Below, in pieces: positions 9,221-17,589 of a DNA stretch of 64,000 nucleotides; positions within the stretch are counted from its first letter, which is position 1; each line of letters begins with the position of its first letter. This stretch comes from PLanc-01 sp035342095. GTDB lineage: Bacteria; Planctomycetota; Phycisphaerae; Sedimentisphaerales; Anaerobacaceae. The stretch is from assembly GCA_035342095.1 (NCBI GenBank), contig DAOQWL010000007.1, forward strand, positions 41,298 to 105,297. The letters are read 5' to 3'. The notes under the pieces were generated by a model. That model was not told where the DNA came from, did no database searches, and was given only the letters and a program-made list of their open reading frames with translations. The translations under genes and the position numbers were made by a program.

Positions 9221-11020
9221 ATGTCGAGTCGTGGGGAACAGAAATGGCTTGGGCTCTTGTCTTGGGCGATCGGTGTGGTTGTGGTTGGGACCGCCTGGGG
9301 CCAGCCGGGGCAGTTCACCAAGATCGTGCTCGACAAGACGTTCCGGTCGGAGGGCGTGGGCGTCGCCGATGTCAATCACGACGGCAAGCTCGACATCCTC
9401 GCGGGCGAGGTCTGGTACGCGGCGCCGGACTGGCAGATGCACGAGATCCTGCCGCCGGGAAAGTATGATGGCAACACCGGTTACAGCAAGACCTTCGCGA
9501 ACTACACGTGCGACGTCAATCGTGACGGCTGGGTGGATTCGGTCATCACGACGATGATGGGCGAGCCGTCCTTGTGGTATGAGAATCCGCGGAACCAGCC
9601 TGGACACTGGAAGGTCCACAAAGGGACCCGCAGTGCGTGCAACGAGACGCCGCTTTTCGCCGATCTCCTGGGCGACGGCAAGCCCGTCGCGGTCTGGGGC
9701 GTGCAGCCGGAGGGGTACATCGCCTGGTTCAGCATTCCCGAGGACCCGTACAAGGAATGGGAGATGCACATCCTCGGCGGTCCGAAAGCCCCCGGCAGCG
9801 AGCGGTACGACCACGGCCTGGGCGTCGGCGACCTCAACGGCGACGGCCGCAACGACGTGCTCGTGACCAAAGGCTGGTGGGAGGCGCCGCAGGACCGCAA
9901 GCAGGAGCAATGGAGGTTCCACGAGGTTGATTTCGGCCCGCCGTGCGCGGACATGGTCGTCTACGATCTCAACGGCGACGGCCTGAACGATGTGATCACC
10001 AGCTCCGCCCACAACTACGGCATCTGGTGGTTCGAGCAACTGCCCGGTTCCAACGCGGAGCGATTCCACCTGCAGGACATCTGCAAGACCTTCTCGCAGG
10101 TCCACGCGATCCGCCTGGCGGATATGAACAACGACGGCATCCTGGACTTTGTGACAGGCAAGCGGTACTTCGCCCACTGCGGCAACGATCCCGGCGCCCG
10201 CGAGCCGGCGCTGCTGGTCTGGTTCGAGATCCAGCGGCCCGAGAAGGGCAAGGTGAAGTTCGTCCAGCACGTGATCGACGACGACTCCGGCATCGGCACG
10301 CAGTTCGAGGTCGTCGATATGAACGGCGACGGGCGGATGGACGTCGTCACCGCGAACAAGAAGGGCGTTCACCTGTTCCTGCAGGCTGGGGAGAAGATAA
10401 CGCCTGACGGCCCTGGATCAAGTCCGGGGCAGGCACCCCCTGCAAACGCAGGGGGCACTGCGAACCCGCTGTTTGACGGCAAGACCTTCGCGGGCTGGGA
10501 GGGCAATCTCGACTGGTTCCGCATCGAGGACGGCGCCGTCGTCGCGGGCAGTCTGAAGAAGGCGGCGCCGCGCAACGAGTTTCTGTGTACGACGAGGGCC
10601 TATGCGGACTTCGAGCTGCATCTGAAGGTCAAGCTGCTCGGGGACCTCAATCAGGCGAACGCGGGGATTCAAATCCGCAGCCGGCGGATTCCCAACCACA
10701 ACGAGGTTTCCGGCTACCAGGCGGACATGGGCCAGCAGTACTGGGGGTGCCTCTACGACGAGTCGCGGCGCAACAAGGTCCTGGCTCAGCCCGACGCGGA
10801 ACTGCTGAAGAAGGCCCTGAAGGCGGGGGAGTGGAACGACTACGTGATCCGCTGCGAGGGCCGACGCATCCAGTTGTCGCTCAACGGCGTACAGACCGTC
10901 GACTACACCGAGCCCGATGAGTCCATCGAGCAGGCCGGCGTGATCGGGCTCCAGATCCACGGCGGCCCGCCCGCCGAGGCGTGGTACAAGGACATCCGGA
11001 TCGTCGAACTCGCCCGCTGA
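9221..11020 (+). CDS. Secreted FG-GAP/VCBS propeller fused to a DUF1080 domain
   Basis: A 599-residue exported protein. After a signal peptide (residues 1-27) come about six Ca-binding-type FG-GAP/VCBS motifs (NHDGKLD, NRDGWVD, NGDGRND, NGDGLND, NNDGILD, NGDGRMD), forming a propeller to about residue 390. A proline- and glycine-rich linker leads to a C-terminal DUF1080 (3-keto-disaccharide hydrolase type, concanavalin-like) domain beginning NPLFDGKTFAGWEG and ending HGGPPAEAWYKDIRIVEL. DUF1080 proteins act on or bind sugars in the periplasm or outside the cell. ATG 9221 has AGGAGG eight bases upstream. The linker is encoded by a hairpin repeat at 10409-10455. The 250-base gap upstream has only short AT-rich repeats. 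Confidence 0.8.
   Translation: MSSRGEQKWLGLLSWAIGVVVVGTAWGQPGQFTKIVLDKTFRSEGVGVADVNHDGKLDILAGEVWYAAPDWQMHEILPPGKYDGNTGYSKTFANYTCDVNRDGWVDSVITTMMGEPSLWYENPRNQPGHWKVHKGTRSACNETPLFADLLGDGKPVAVWGVQPEGYIAWFSIPEDPYKEWEMHILGGPKAPGSERYDHGLGVGDLNGDGRNDVLVTKGWWEAPQDRKQEQWRFHEVDFGPPCADMVVYDLNGDGLNDVITSSAHNYGIWWFEQLPGSNAERFHLQDICKTFSQVHAIRLADMNNDGILDFVTGKRYFAHCGNDPGAREPALLVWFEIQRPEKGKVKFVQHVIDDDSGIGTQFEVVDMNGDGRMDVVTANKKGVHLFLQAGEKITPDGPGSSPGQAPPANAGGTANPLFDGKTFAGWEGNLDWFRIEDGAVVAGSLKKAAPRNEFLCTTRAYADFELHLKVKLLGDLNQANAGIQIRSRRIPNHNEVSGYQADMGQQYWGCLYDESRRNKVLAQPDAELLKKALKAGEWNDYVIRCEGRRIQLSLNGVQTVDYTEPDESIEQAGVIGLQIHGGPPAEAWYKDIRIVELAR
10436..10455 (+). repeat. Hairpin repeat inside the domain linker
   Basis: CCCCCTGC (10436-10443) and GCAGGGGG (10448-10455) form an 8-bp stem with an AAAC loop. 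Just upstream, GATAACGCC (10396-10404) resembles part of repeat A. The segment encodes the Gly/Pro/Ala linker between the two domains. Confidence 0.5.
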
Positions 11021-11070
11021 AGGAGCGCGCGAGCGCACCGATGACGGTGACGAGAGGGTCCGTGTGTGCG

Positions 11071-11178
11071 TCATCCTGAGCAACGCGAAGGATCTGGCCT
11101 GGGCGTGGAAGATGCGTATCGACTTCGGACGCCACGTTCTCTACCGGGCCCAGATGCTTCACTTCGTTCAGGATGACA
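11071..11178. repeat. Dispersed 'ATCCTGAG...CAGGATGACA' repeat
   Basis: An intergenic block with inverted ends, starting GTCATCCTGAG and closing with CAGGATGACA, about 108 bp. Its conceptual translations (VILSNAKDLA, MLHFVQDD) are a well known type of spurious bacterial peptide from a dispersed intergenic repeat. Confidence 0.5.
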
Positions 11179-11209
11179 GAAACCGCGCAAGTATCGATGC
11201 GAGTCCGCA

Positions 11210-12232
11210 TCAGAGGTGCGTCCGTAGCCAGTCCATGGTTTCCCGCCACATGTCGCGGGTGTAGGCGTGTCCTACGCCGGGGTAGAGCCGCCCGCGGAAG
11301 TTCTCGGGCAGGCCGTGGAGGCGATAGAGGTGCTCCTGGAAGGCGTTGATGGTCTGCACGCCGTCGACGGGGGAGCCTTCGTCGCGGTCGCCGGTCAATG
11401 TCAGCAGCGGTCGCGGGGCGATCAGGCCCACGACCGATTCCGCGTCGATTCCTTCCCTGAGCATGTTCGGGACATAGTAGTAGATTCCGTGGGCGTTGAC
11501 TGCGCCGCGGGCGATCAGGTTCTGGTACCGCGTCAGGCAGGCGACGCAGACGGCCACTCTGATGCGGTCGTCCAGTGCTGCGAGCCACCAGGTCCGCGTC
11601 GAGCCCATGCTCACGCCCATCGCGGCGATCCGGCCCGGATTGACCTCGGGTCGCGACGCCAGGTAATTCAACGCCAGCATGTCGTCGCGGACCATCATTC
11701 CCCAGAGCGTTCGTCCCTCCCAGAGGAACGTCTTGAACAAGGCGGCTTCGACGGCGGCCCCGTGTTCTTTTCCGCCGGCGGGCCCCTGGAAACGGCGCTC
11801 GCCGAAGCCATAGGCGTCGATGCACAGGACGACGTATCCTGCCTGCACGAGCTGCTCGCCGGTGGCGAAGCCCAGGTCCGGATGCACCCGGGTGAGGATC
11901 TCATCCTTGCCCAGCTCATAGTCGTCCGCGTGCCAGTGATTGTAGAGGACGGCGGGTCCGGGTTCCGTGCGCCCCGCCGGGATCAGGATCAGGCCGTATA
12001 CCGTGTCGCCGACGCCATTGTCGAATGCGAACCGCTCGACGATGCAGTCGTGTCTTGCGTCCGTGTCCAGCACGCTTGCCTGGGGCACGAACAACGACGG
12101 CCAATCCCCGAGGAGCCGTCGAATCGTTCGGTCGAGTCTGGCCTTGTCACGGTCCCACTGCGCCGCACCCGTCGGTCGTGCGGTCTGGAACGCAGGGAAT
12201 CGGCCCTTGAGGGTGTGCGACGCGTCCAGCAT
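11210..12232 (-). CDS. Alpha/beta hydrolase, dienelactone-hydrolase-like esterase
   Basis: A 340-residue cytoplasmic alpha/beta-hydrolase of the dienelactone hydrolase / acetyl-xylan-esterase-like type. The nucleophile elbow is GVSMGS, the acidic residue is in LTGDRDEGSP, and the catalytic His is in PGVGHAYT, so the triad is complete and in the usual order. The segment AVLYNHWHADDY would carry the oxyanion strand. ATG 12232 has GGAG six bases upstream; an in-frame start at 12316 adds 28 unconserved residues. No signal peptide is seen. Enzymes of this group commonly remove acyl groups from plant or algal polysaccharides, which suits the neighbouring glycan genes, but the substrate is open. Confidence 0.72.
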   Translation of the reverse strand: MLDASHTLKGRFPAFQTARPTGAAQWDRDKARLDRTIRRLLGDWPSLFVPQASVLDTDARHDCIVERFAFDNGVGDTVYGLILIPAGRTEPGPAVLYNHWHADDYELGKDEILTRVHPDLGFATGEQLVQAGYVVLCIDAYGFGERRFQGPAGGKEHGAAVEAALFKTFLWEGRTLWGMMVRDDMLALNYLASRPEVNPGRIAAMGVSMGSTRTWWLAALDDRIRVAVCVACLTRYQNLIARGAVNAHGIYYYVPNMLREGIDAESVVGLIAPRPLLTLTGDRDEGSPVDGVQTINAFQEHLYRLHGLPENFRGRLYPGVGHAYTRDMWRETMDWLRTHL

Positions 12233-12322
12233 AAGCGACTCCAGCCTGTGTGTCGGTTCCGAGGGACCGGATGGCCCATCCTCGCCTATGATAGTCCGGG
12301 GACAGACCGTGGGCAAGGTCGC

Positions 12323-12814
12323 TCAGATACAACTGAAGTGATGCCCGCCATGCAGGACGCAATCGATGGCAGGCAGCAGGGTCTCGGTGGCCCGCTGTTT
12401 CTCGACGAAGCCGGCGGCGCCTGCGCCCGCGGCTCGAGCGCCGTAGACGGCCTCCTCGTGCATGGAGAGGATCAGCACGACGAGATCGGGGTGCTCCGAC
12501 TTGAGCATGCCGGTCAATTCGATGCCGTCGGTCTCGCCAAGCGAGATGTCGACAATCGCCAGATCGAACGGCTGTCGCCGCGTGATTTCCAGGGCCTGTT
12601 TCGCGTCAGCCACCGCCGAAGGGACGGCAAATCCCGGTCGCTGTTTGAGCATCTCGCAAAGCCCGTCTCTCATGATACAGTGATCATCGACCACCAGGAC
12701 TCTCGTCCGGGCGGGCACGCCTTCATAACTGGACACGCTCATCACATCCCCTGGTGCAGATACGACGGCCTTTCCCGCGACCGTGGTCCGCGTCCTGTAC
12801 CCAGATCGCCTCAT
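12323..12814 (-). CDS. Receiver-only response regulator (NarL-type REC without HTH)
   Basis: A phosphoacceptor domain with the acidic pair in VLVVDDH, the phosphorylatable Asp in LAIVDIS, the switch Ser in LILSMHEE and Lys in FVEKQ. It is clearly a paralogue of the regulator at 13189-13875 but ends (HHFSCI) exactly where that protein begins its linker and LuxR-type HTH, so it cannot bind DNA that way. Its ATG overlaps the stop of the preceding small gene (ATGA at 12811-12814), which suggests translational coupling; an internal ATG at 12742 is also possible. It is the last gene of the kinase operon. It may be a phosphate sink or a protein-interaction output, or a truncated regulator. Confidence 0.75.
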   Translation of the reverse strand: MRRSGYRTRTTVAGKAVVSAPGDVMSVSSYEGVPARTRVLVVDDHCIMRDGLCEMLKQRPGFAVPSAVADAKQALEITRRQPFDLAIVDISLGETDGIELTGMLKSEHPDLVVLILSMHEEAVYGARAAGAGAAGFVEKQRATETLLPAIDCVLHGGHHFSCI

Positions 12815-13002
12815 GCCATCGACAAGTCGACAAGAATTCGTTCCAGAATGGCGTCCAGGAGATCATCCCGATCGTACCAGCCTTCCGCCAACCTGCGTCG
12901 AACCATCCGGATTCGATTGGCGCGTCGTTCCACCTTCACGTCGCGGCCTCTGCCCACGAACTCTCCGATTCCGATCATCTCTTCCGTGCATATGGCCTGC
13001 AT
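12811..13002 (-). CDS. Small hypothetical protein in the two-component operon
   Basis: About 63 residues from ATG 13002, which has AGGA seven bases upstream; a start at 13131 would add an unconvincing 43-residue leader. The C-terminal half (NRIRMVRRRLAEGWYDR, then DDLLDAILERILVDL) reads as two amphipathic helices and resembles the tail of FlgM-like small helical proteins, but the match is only by eye. The gene lies between the NarL-type regulator and the receiver-only protein and overlaps the latter by ATGA, so it probably belongs to the same transcript. The 186 bases upstream to 13188 contain nothing else I can support. Confidence 0.45.
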   Translation of the reverse strand: MQAICTEEMIGIGEFVGRGRDVKVERRANRIRMVRRRLAEGWYDRDDLLDAILERILVDLSMA

Positions 13003-13188
13003 CGCTGTGTCCTGCCTATCCTGTCCGACGATATCCAAACCTGGGCCTCCTTGCCCCCTTCGCCCACATACATACTCAGGATACAAAACCCAGGCAGAAT
13101 AAGGAATCGGGGCGGAAGCTGTATTTGTCATAGGCTGGACGGCCTGACCCGCTATCGGGTTTTCCCCGATGGTAGTTGGCCGGGCGAT

Positions 13189-13875
13189 CTAGCGTTGCAG
13201 TTCCGTGTTGACCCATCGGATGGCCGAGCGCAACAACTCGCTGGCGTCCTGCAGGCCGAGCTTGTCTTTGATGTGCGCCCGATAGGTCTCGATCGTCTTG
13301 ACGCTCAAGTGGAGTTTATCCGCCATTTCCCGCGTGTTATAGCCCTCGCCGAGCATGCGGAAGACCTCGAGTTCGCGATCGCTGAGGCACTCGACGGGCG
13401 AGCCCGTCTTGCCGGGCCCGCCGACGAGCTTGCTGACCATCTTGGCGGCCATGCCGTTGCTGACGTAGACCTCGCCCGCCAGCACGCGTCGGATCGCCGT
13501 GACGACCTTTTCCGTGGCCTCCTGCTTCATGATGTATCCGCGCGCACCGGCCCGCAGCGCTCGCTCGCCGTATACCGTCTCATCGTGCATGGACAGCGTC
13601 AGGACGGGCAGATCCGGATACTGGATCTTCAGATCCTTGATGAGTTCCACGCCGCTCGTCTCTTTGAGCGAGATGTCCACGATCACCATGTCGGGATCGG
13701 ATTCCCGAATGGTCTGCATCGCCTCGTACGCGTCCTCCGCCTGGCCGCAGACCAGCAGGTCACTTTCCTGGTTGATCAACTGCGCAAGCCCCTGGCGCAC
13801 GATCGGGTGGTCATCCACGATCACAATCGTTCGTTTGCTGCGACGATCAGTGCTGGGTTGCGTCCGTTGCGACAT
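13189..13875 (-). CDS. NarL/FixJ-family response regulator
   Basis: A 228-residue transcription factor. Residues 15-135 are a receiver domain with Asp21/Asp22 (IVIVDDH), phosphoacceptor Asp67 (VIVDIS), Ser in TLSMHDE and Lys in YIMKQ. A linker (GGPGKTGSPV) leads to a LuxR-type HTH (CLSDRELEVFRMLGEGYNTR, then EMADKLHLSVKTIETYRAHI). The most likely start, ATG 13875, overlaps the end of the kinase gene by 29 bases. It is almost certainly the partner of the HisKA_3 kinase immediately upstream, because that kinase class pairs with NarL-type regulators. Targets are unknown. Confidence 0.9.
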   Translation of the reverse strand: MSQRTQPSTDRRSKRTIVIVDDHPIVRQGLAQLINQESDLLVCGQAEDAYEAMQTIRESDPDMVIVDISLKETSGVELIKDLKIQYPDLPVLTLSMHDETVYGERALRAGARGYIMKQEATEKVVTAIRRVLAGEVYVSNGMAAKMVSKLVGGPGKTGSPVECLSDRELEVFRMLGEGYNTREMADKLHLSVKTIETYRAHIKDKLGLQDASELLRSAIRWVNTELQR

Positions 13876-15982
13876 TCTTTTTCGCCCCTCTACGCCTCTT
13901 GGGCCCGACATCGAACTCGCAGGTGACCCGCGTGCCGCCGGCAAGACCCTGCGTGATGCTCAGTATACCACCAATCACCTCGGCGCGGTAGCCCATCGCC
14001 TGCAATCCCATGCCCTTCTTCTTGGCGGGGCGTTTCGGGAATCGGCGGCCATCATTGATGATGGACAGGGTGGCCCGACGGTGGTCGGCAGCGAGCGAGA
14101 TGGCAATGTGCCTGGCTTTGCCATGGCGAATAGCGTTGGAGACGGCTTCCTGGGCGATGCGGTAGAGGTGCACCGCCACCGAGGCGTCGCGGACCAGGAC
14201 GGGCCTGTCGCACTGGAACGTGCATGCCACGCCGGAGACGGTCTCGGTGCTCGCGGCCAGCGATTGCAGCGCCGCCATCAGGCCGTTCTCGTCGAGTGTG
14301 ACCGGGTGCAGGCCTCGGGAGAGCTGTCGCGTCTCCTCAATTGCCCGGCTCGTGAGGCGCGCCAGTTCGCCGGCTCTCGCGGCCTCCTCGGGCAACCGGG
14401 AGACCAGTCTCTGCTGCAGCACCTTGCTCATGATCGCGATGCCGGTGAGCTGCTGACCGAGGCTGTCGTGCAGCTCTCGTCCGATGCGCGTCTGTTCCCT
14501 CTCGATGATCCCGAGGATCTCCTTCTCGAGGTATTTGCGGCGCTGCATTTCCAGGCGAAGATGTTCGTTGGCTTCGGTCAGTTCCGCGGTTCGTTCGAGG
14601 ACCCGGCGTTCCAGATCCTCGTTGAGCTTGCGAATCTCGATCTGGGCCCTCACGCGTTCCGTGATGTCCCGAACGACCCCGACCATGCGGATTGCCTTGC
14701 CATTCGGGTCGCGGACGACGTCGCCTGTCTCGGCGACCCATCGCACGGTTCCGTCCGGCCAGATGATGCGATGCTCGATCCGGTAGTTCTCGTGACGATC
14801 CACACAGGCACTGATGGAATTGACGACGCCTTCCCGATCCTCGGGGTGAACGGACTCCAAGAATGCCTCATAGGTGCCCGGGAAGGCGCCCCGTGCCAAT
14901 CCGAACATCGGCTCGATCTGTTCCGACCAGAGGAGCTTGCCCGTCGCGAGGTTCCAATCCCAGCACCCTATGTTGGCGGCCTTCTGGGCGAGCGAATACC
15001 GCTCCTCGCTGGCCTTCAGGGCGGTCTGCCTGCGCATCCTCTGGATGGCCAGCGCATACAGCTTGGCCATGCGCTCGATGGCGTGGAGGTCTCTGGCCGA
15101 GTAGTCCCTCGTGGAATTGGCCAAGGCGATCTGTCCAACGACCTGTCCCCATACGACGGCCGGTACGGTCAGGAAATTCCTCACGGGGATGTGCCCCGCA
15201 GGCAGGCCCATCGACGCGGGGTGTTCCCCCGGCGCATTCGTGTAGAAGCCCATGGCTGTATTCAGCGCATGGCCGAACAACCCCGGGTAGAGGCCGTCCG
15301 GACCGGGCGGGGTGGTGACGCCCTTCCTGTTCTTCACGCGGCACTCTCGCCCCATCATGCCGGTCAGGGTGTGGCCGACGTTGCCACCCGTATCGGGGTC
15401 GATGGAGGAGACATACCCGTGCTCGCTGGCGGTCAGCCGACGGGCCTGTTCCAGGACGGTCTCGGCCACCTCCTCCAGCAAGAAGGACGGATCGATCAGG
15501 GCGTCCGCCAGTTCGACGAGGGCCTCGTCGACCGCCATTTCCCAGCGATAGTCCTCGATGATGCGACGGTACTCTGTGATGTCCACGCAGTATTCGATGA
15601 TCTGGGCCACGCGCCCCTGGTTATCGAGGATCGGGAAGGCGTGAACTTCGACCGTATGGCAATGGCCCTGGGCGTCCTGGTGGACGTGTTCCACCGTGAC
15701 GGGCGCCCCCGTTTGTCGAATGAGTTCCAGCGGGCAACGCTGCCCCTCGCGGTCGCAGGGCTGCTCCCGCCGATGTGTCAGGCCATGGCAGGTCCAGACT
15801 CCCGCATCGTGCATCTGCCGGGCAGCTCGATTGGCCAGCAGAATCCGATAGTTCGACGCGTCGACCACATAGAACGGGTAGGGAAGCGAGTCCAGGACGG
15901 TCTGGAGCAACAGCGTCTGAGCCTGCCCCTCGCTGGAGGCGGAAGGTCCCGCATCATGGGCAAGTCCTTTGTCCTCAGCCAT
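13847..15982 (-). CDS. Soluble PAS-GAF-PAS sensor histidine kinase (HisKA_3 type)
   Basis: A 711-residue cytoplasmic sensor kinase. The order is a PAS domain (about 30-150) with a Cys/His-rich insertion (CHGLTHRREQPC), a GAF domain (about 165-315), a PAS/PAC domain (about 330-445), a coiled coil (about 450-490), a HisKA_3 dimerisation domain with His505 in RELHDSLGQQ, and an HATPase (NAIRHG near 615, GMGLQAMGYRA near 665). No membrane segment is visible, so the signal is internal or diffusible; the Cys-rich PAS loop suggests a metal or redox ligand. The product would phosphorylate the NarL-type regulator encoded next. Start ATG 15982 begins MAEDKG. About 300 bases upstream to 16280 have no gene I can support. 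Confidence 0.9.
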   Translation of the reverse strand: MAEDKGLAHDAGPSASSEGQAQTLLLQTVLDSLPYPFYVVDASNYRILLANRAARQMHDAGVWTCHGLTHRREQPCDREGQRCPLELIRQTGAPVTVEHVHQDAQGHCHTVEVHAFPILDNQGRVAQIIEYCVDITEYRRIIEDYRWEMAVDEALVELADALIDPSFLLEEVAETVLEQARRLTASEHGYVSSIDPDTGGNVGHTLTGMMGRECRVKNRKGVTTPPGPDGLYPGLFGHALNTAMGFYTNAPGEHPASMGLPAGHIPVRNFLTVPAVVWGQVVGQIALANSTRDYSARDLHAIERMAKLYALAIQRMRRQTALKASEERYSLAQKAANIGCWDWNLATGKLLWSEQIEPMFGLARGAFPGTYEAFLESVHPEDREGVVNSISACVDRHENYRIEHRIIWPDGTVRWVAETGDVVRDPNGKAIRMVGVVRDITERVRAQIEIRKLNEDLERRVLERTAELTEANEHLRLEMQRRKYLEKEILGIIEREQTRIGRELHDSLGQQLTGIAIMSKVLQQRLVSRLPEEAARAGELARLTSRAIEETRQLSRGLHPVTLDENGLMAALQSLAASTETVSGVACTFQCDRPVLVRDASVAVHLYRIAQEAVSNAIRHGKARHIAISLAADHRRATLSIINDGRRFPKRPAKKKGMGLQAMGYRAEVIGGILSITQGLAGGTRVTCEFDVGPKRRRGAKKNVATDATQH

Positions 15983-16280
15983 ACGCAGAGTCCCTCATTC
16001 CAGTCCCGGCGCGTCCGCCTCTCGGTTGCATATGCCGCGGGACGCCGGGAATTCCACATCCGGCCACCAGACGGCCTGGCCCCTATGATATGCGCAGAGG
16101 CCATCGAATCAATGGGAAACCACAATTTCGGTTCCGTGATCCCGAACCGGCGGAATCCAATCCGGACACTTGTCAGCAAACCCGGAATGGACTATGCTCC
16201 TGCATGGTCTGCCAGGACGCCGAAGCGTCGGCAGAGGTCAAAGAGATCGGTAGACGGATTAGGCAAAAGGGAGGTTGAGC

Positions 16281-17546
16281 ATGAACCTGAAGGTGATTGT
16301 GCTGGTGGGCATCTTGTTGGGGATTGCCGGTTGTGCGACGGACGGCGCAAAGGAGACATCCCAGGCGGGCAAGGCGAAGACCGTGGCGACCGCACAGAAG
16401 AGCGGATTCGCCGATGACATCGACTTCCTGCAGACGCACACGGACGTCCTGATCCTGAAGGACCGGTCGGGAAAAGGGCAGGTGGCCGTTCTCCCGAAGA
16501 TGCAGGGTCGCGTGATGACCAGCACGGCCTCCGGCCCGGACGGCCTGAGTTTCGGCTGGATCAACCGCGAGCTGGTCGCCTCGGGCAAGTTCATCGAGCA
16601 CATGAACGGCTTCGGGGGCGAGGACCGCTTCTGGCTGGGACCCGAGGGCGGGCAGTTCTCCATCTTCTTCGCGCCGGGCGTCGAGCAGACCTTCGAGAAT
16701 TGGTTTACGCCGGCCGCCATCGATACGGAATCGTGGACGCTGGCCTCCAAGTCCGCACACGCCGCGACACTGCAGAAGACCATTCAGATGAAGAACTACT
16801 CCGGGACGCAGTTCGACCTGCGGGTGGATCGGCAGATCCGAGTCCTCGACCGTGATGCGGCTCTCAGGATGCTCGGGGCAACGGCGGATCCCGCCGTCGA
16901 GATGGTAGCCTTCGAGTCGAGCAACAAGATCGTGAACACCGGCGCGAATCCCTGGACCAAGGACACCGGCCTGCTCTCCATCTGGATCCTGGGCATGTTC
17001 ACGCCCTCGCCCGACACCACGATCGCGATTCCCTTCAAGGAGGGGCCGGAGAGCGAGCTGGGTCCCGTGGTCAACGACACCTATTTCGGCAAAGTGCCCG
17101 CGGAGCGTCTGGTCATCAAGAACGGCGTGATCTTCTTCAGCGGCGACGGCCGGTATCGCAGCAAGATCGGATTGTCGCCGCAGCGAGCCAAGAACGTCGC
17201 AGGCAGCTACGACGCCGGCCACCGCGTTCTCACGATTGTGCAGTACAGCAAGCCCGAGGGAGCCGCGGACTACGTCAACTCCATGTGGCAGAAGGTCCAG
17301 GACAAGCCCTTCGAGGGCGACGTGGTCAACTCCTACAACGACGGGCCGGCTTCGCCCGGCGCCAAGCCCATGGGGCCGTTCTACGAACTCGAGACGTCGT
17401 CTCCAGCGGCGGCTCTGGTCCCGGGAGGCAGTATCCTGCACACGCACCGGACCTTCCACTTCGTCGGCGAGGAGTCCCATCTGGATGCCATCGCAAAGGC
17501 CGTCCTAGGAGTCGGTGTTGGGCAGATCAAGGTCGCGCTGCCATAA
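16281..17546 (+). CDS. DUF6786-family lipoprotein
   Basis: A 421-residue exported protein with a type II signal peptide (VILVGI-like core then LLGIAGC, Cys near residue 18), so it should be membrane-anchored. The remainder matches what I recall of DUF6786: WINRELV, GGEDRFWLGPEGGQFS, GANPWTKDTGLLSIWILGMF and HTHRTFHFVG. No catalytic assignment is known to me. ATG 16281 is chosen over a TTG at 16275 because AGGGAGG lies six bases upstream of it. The next gene begins 43 bases downstream on the same strand and may be co-transcribed. Confidence 0.7.
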   Translation: MNLKVIVLVGILLGIAGCATDGAKETSQAGKAKTVATAQKSGFADDIDFLQTHTDVLILKDRSGKGQVAVLPKMQGRVMTSTASGPDGLSFGWINRELVASGKFIEHMNGFGGEDRFWLGPEGGQFSIFFAPGVEQTFENWFTPAAIDTESWTLASKSAHAATLQKTIQMKNYSGTQFDLRVDRQIRVLDRDAALRMLGATADPAVEMVAFESSNKIVNTGANPWTKDTGLLSIWILGMFTPSPDTTIAIPFKEGPESELGPVVNDTYFGKVPAERLVIKNGVIFFSGDGRYRSKIGLSPQRAKNVAGSYDAGHRVLTIVQYSKPEGAADYVNSMWQKVQDKPFEGDVVNSYNDGPASPGAKPMGPFYELETSSPAAALVPGGSILHTHRTFHFVGEESHLDAIAKAVLGVGVGQIKVALP

Positions 17547-17589
17547 CTTATGTGTCCGTGTCTGAAACCGTCAGGGGAGTCGAGGGATT

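Noticed and set aside
8924..10372. A 482-codon minus-strand frame opposite the FG-GAP protein
   Set aside because: It is a codon-bias shadow; the sense strand has a signal peptide, RBS and clear domain repeats.
11064..11264. Small protein reading VILSNAKDLA...MLHFVQDD
   Set aside because: It is a translation of a dispersed repeat and not a gene.
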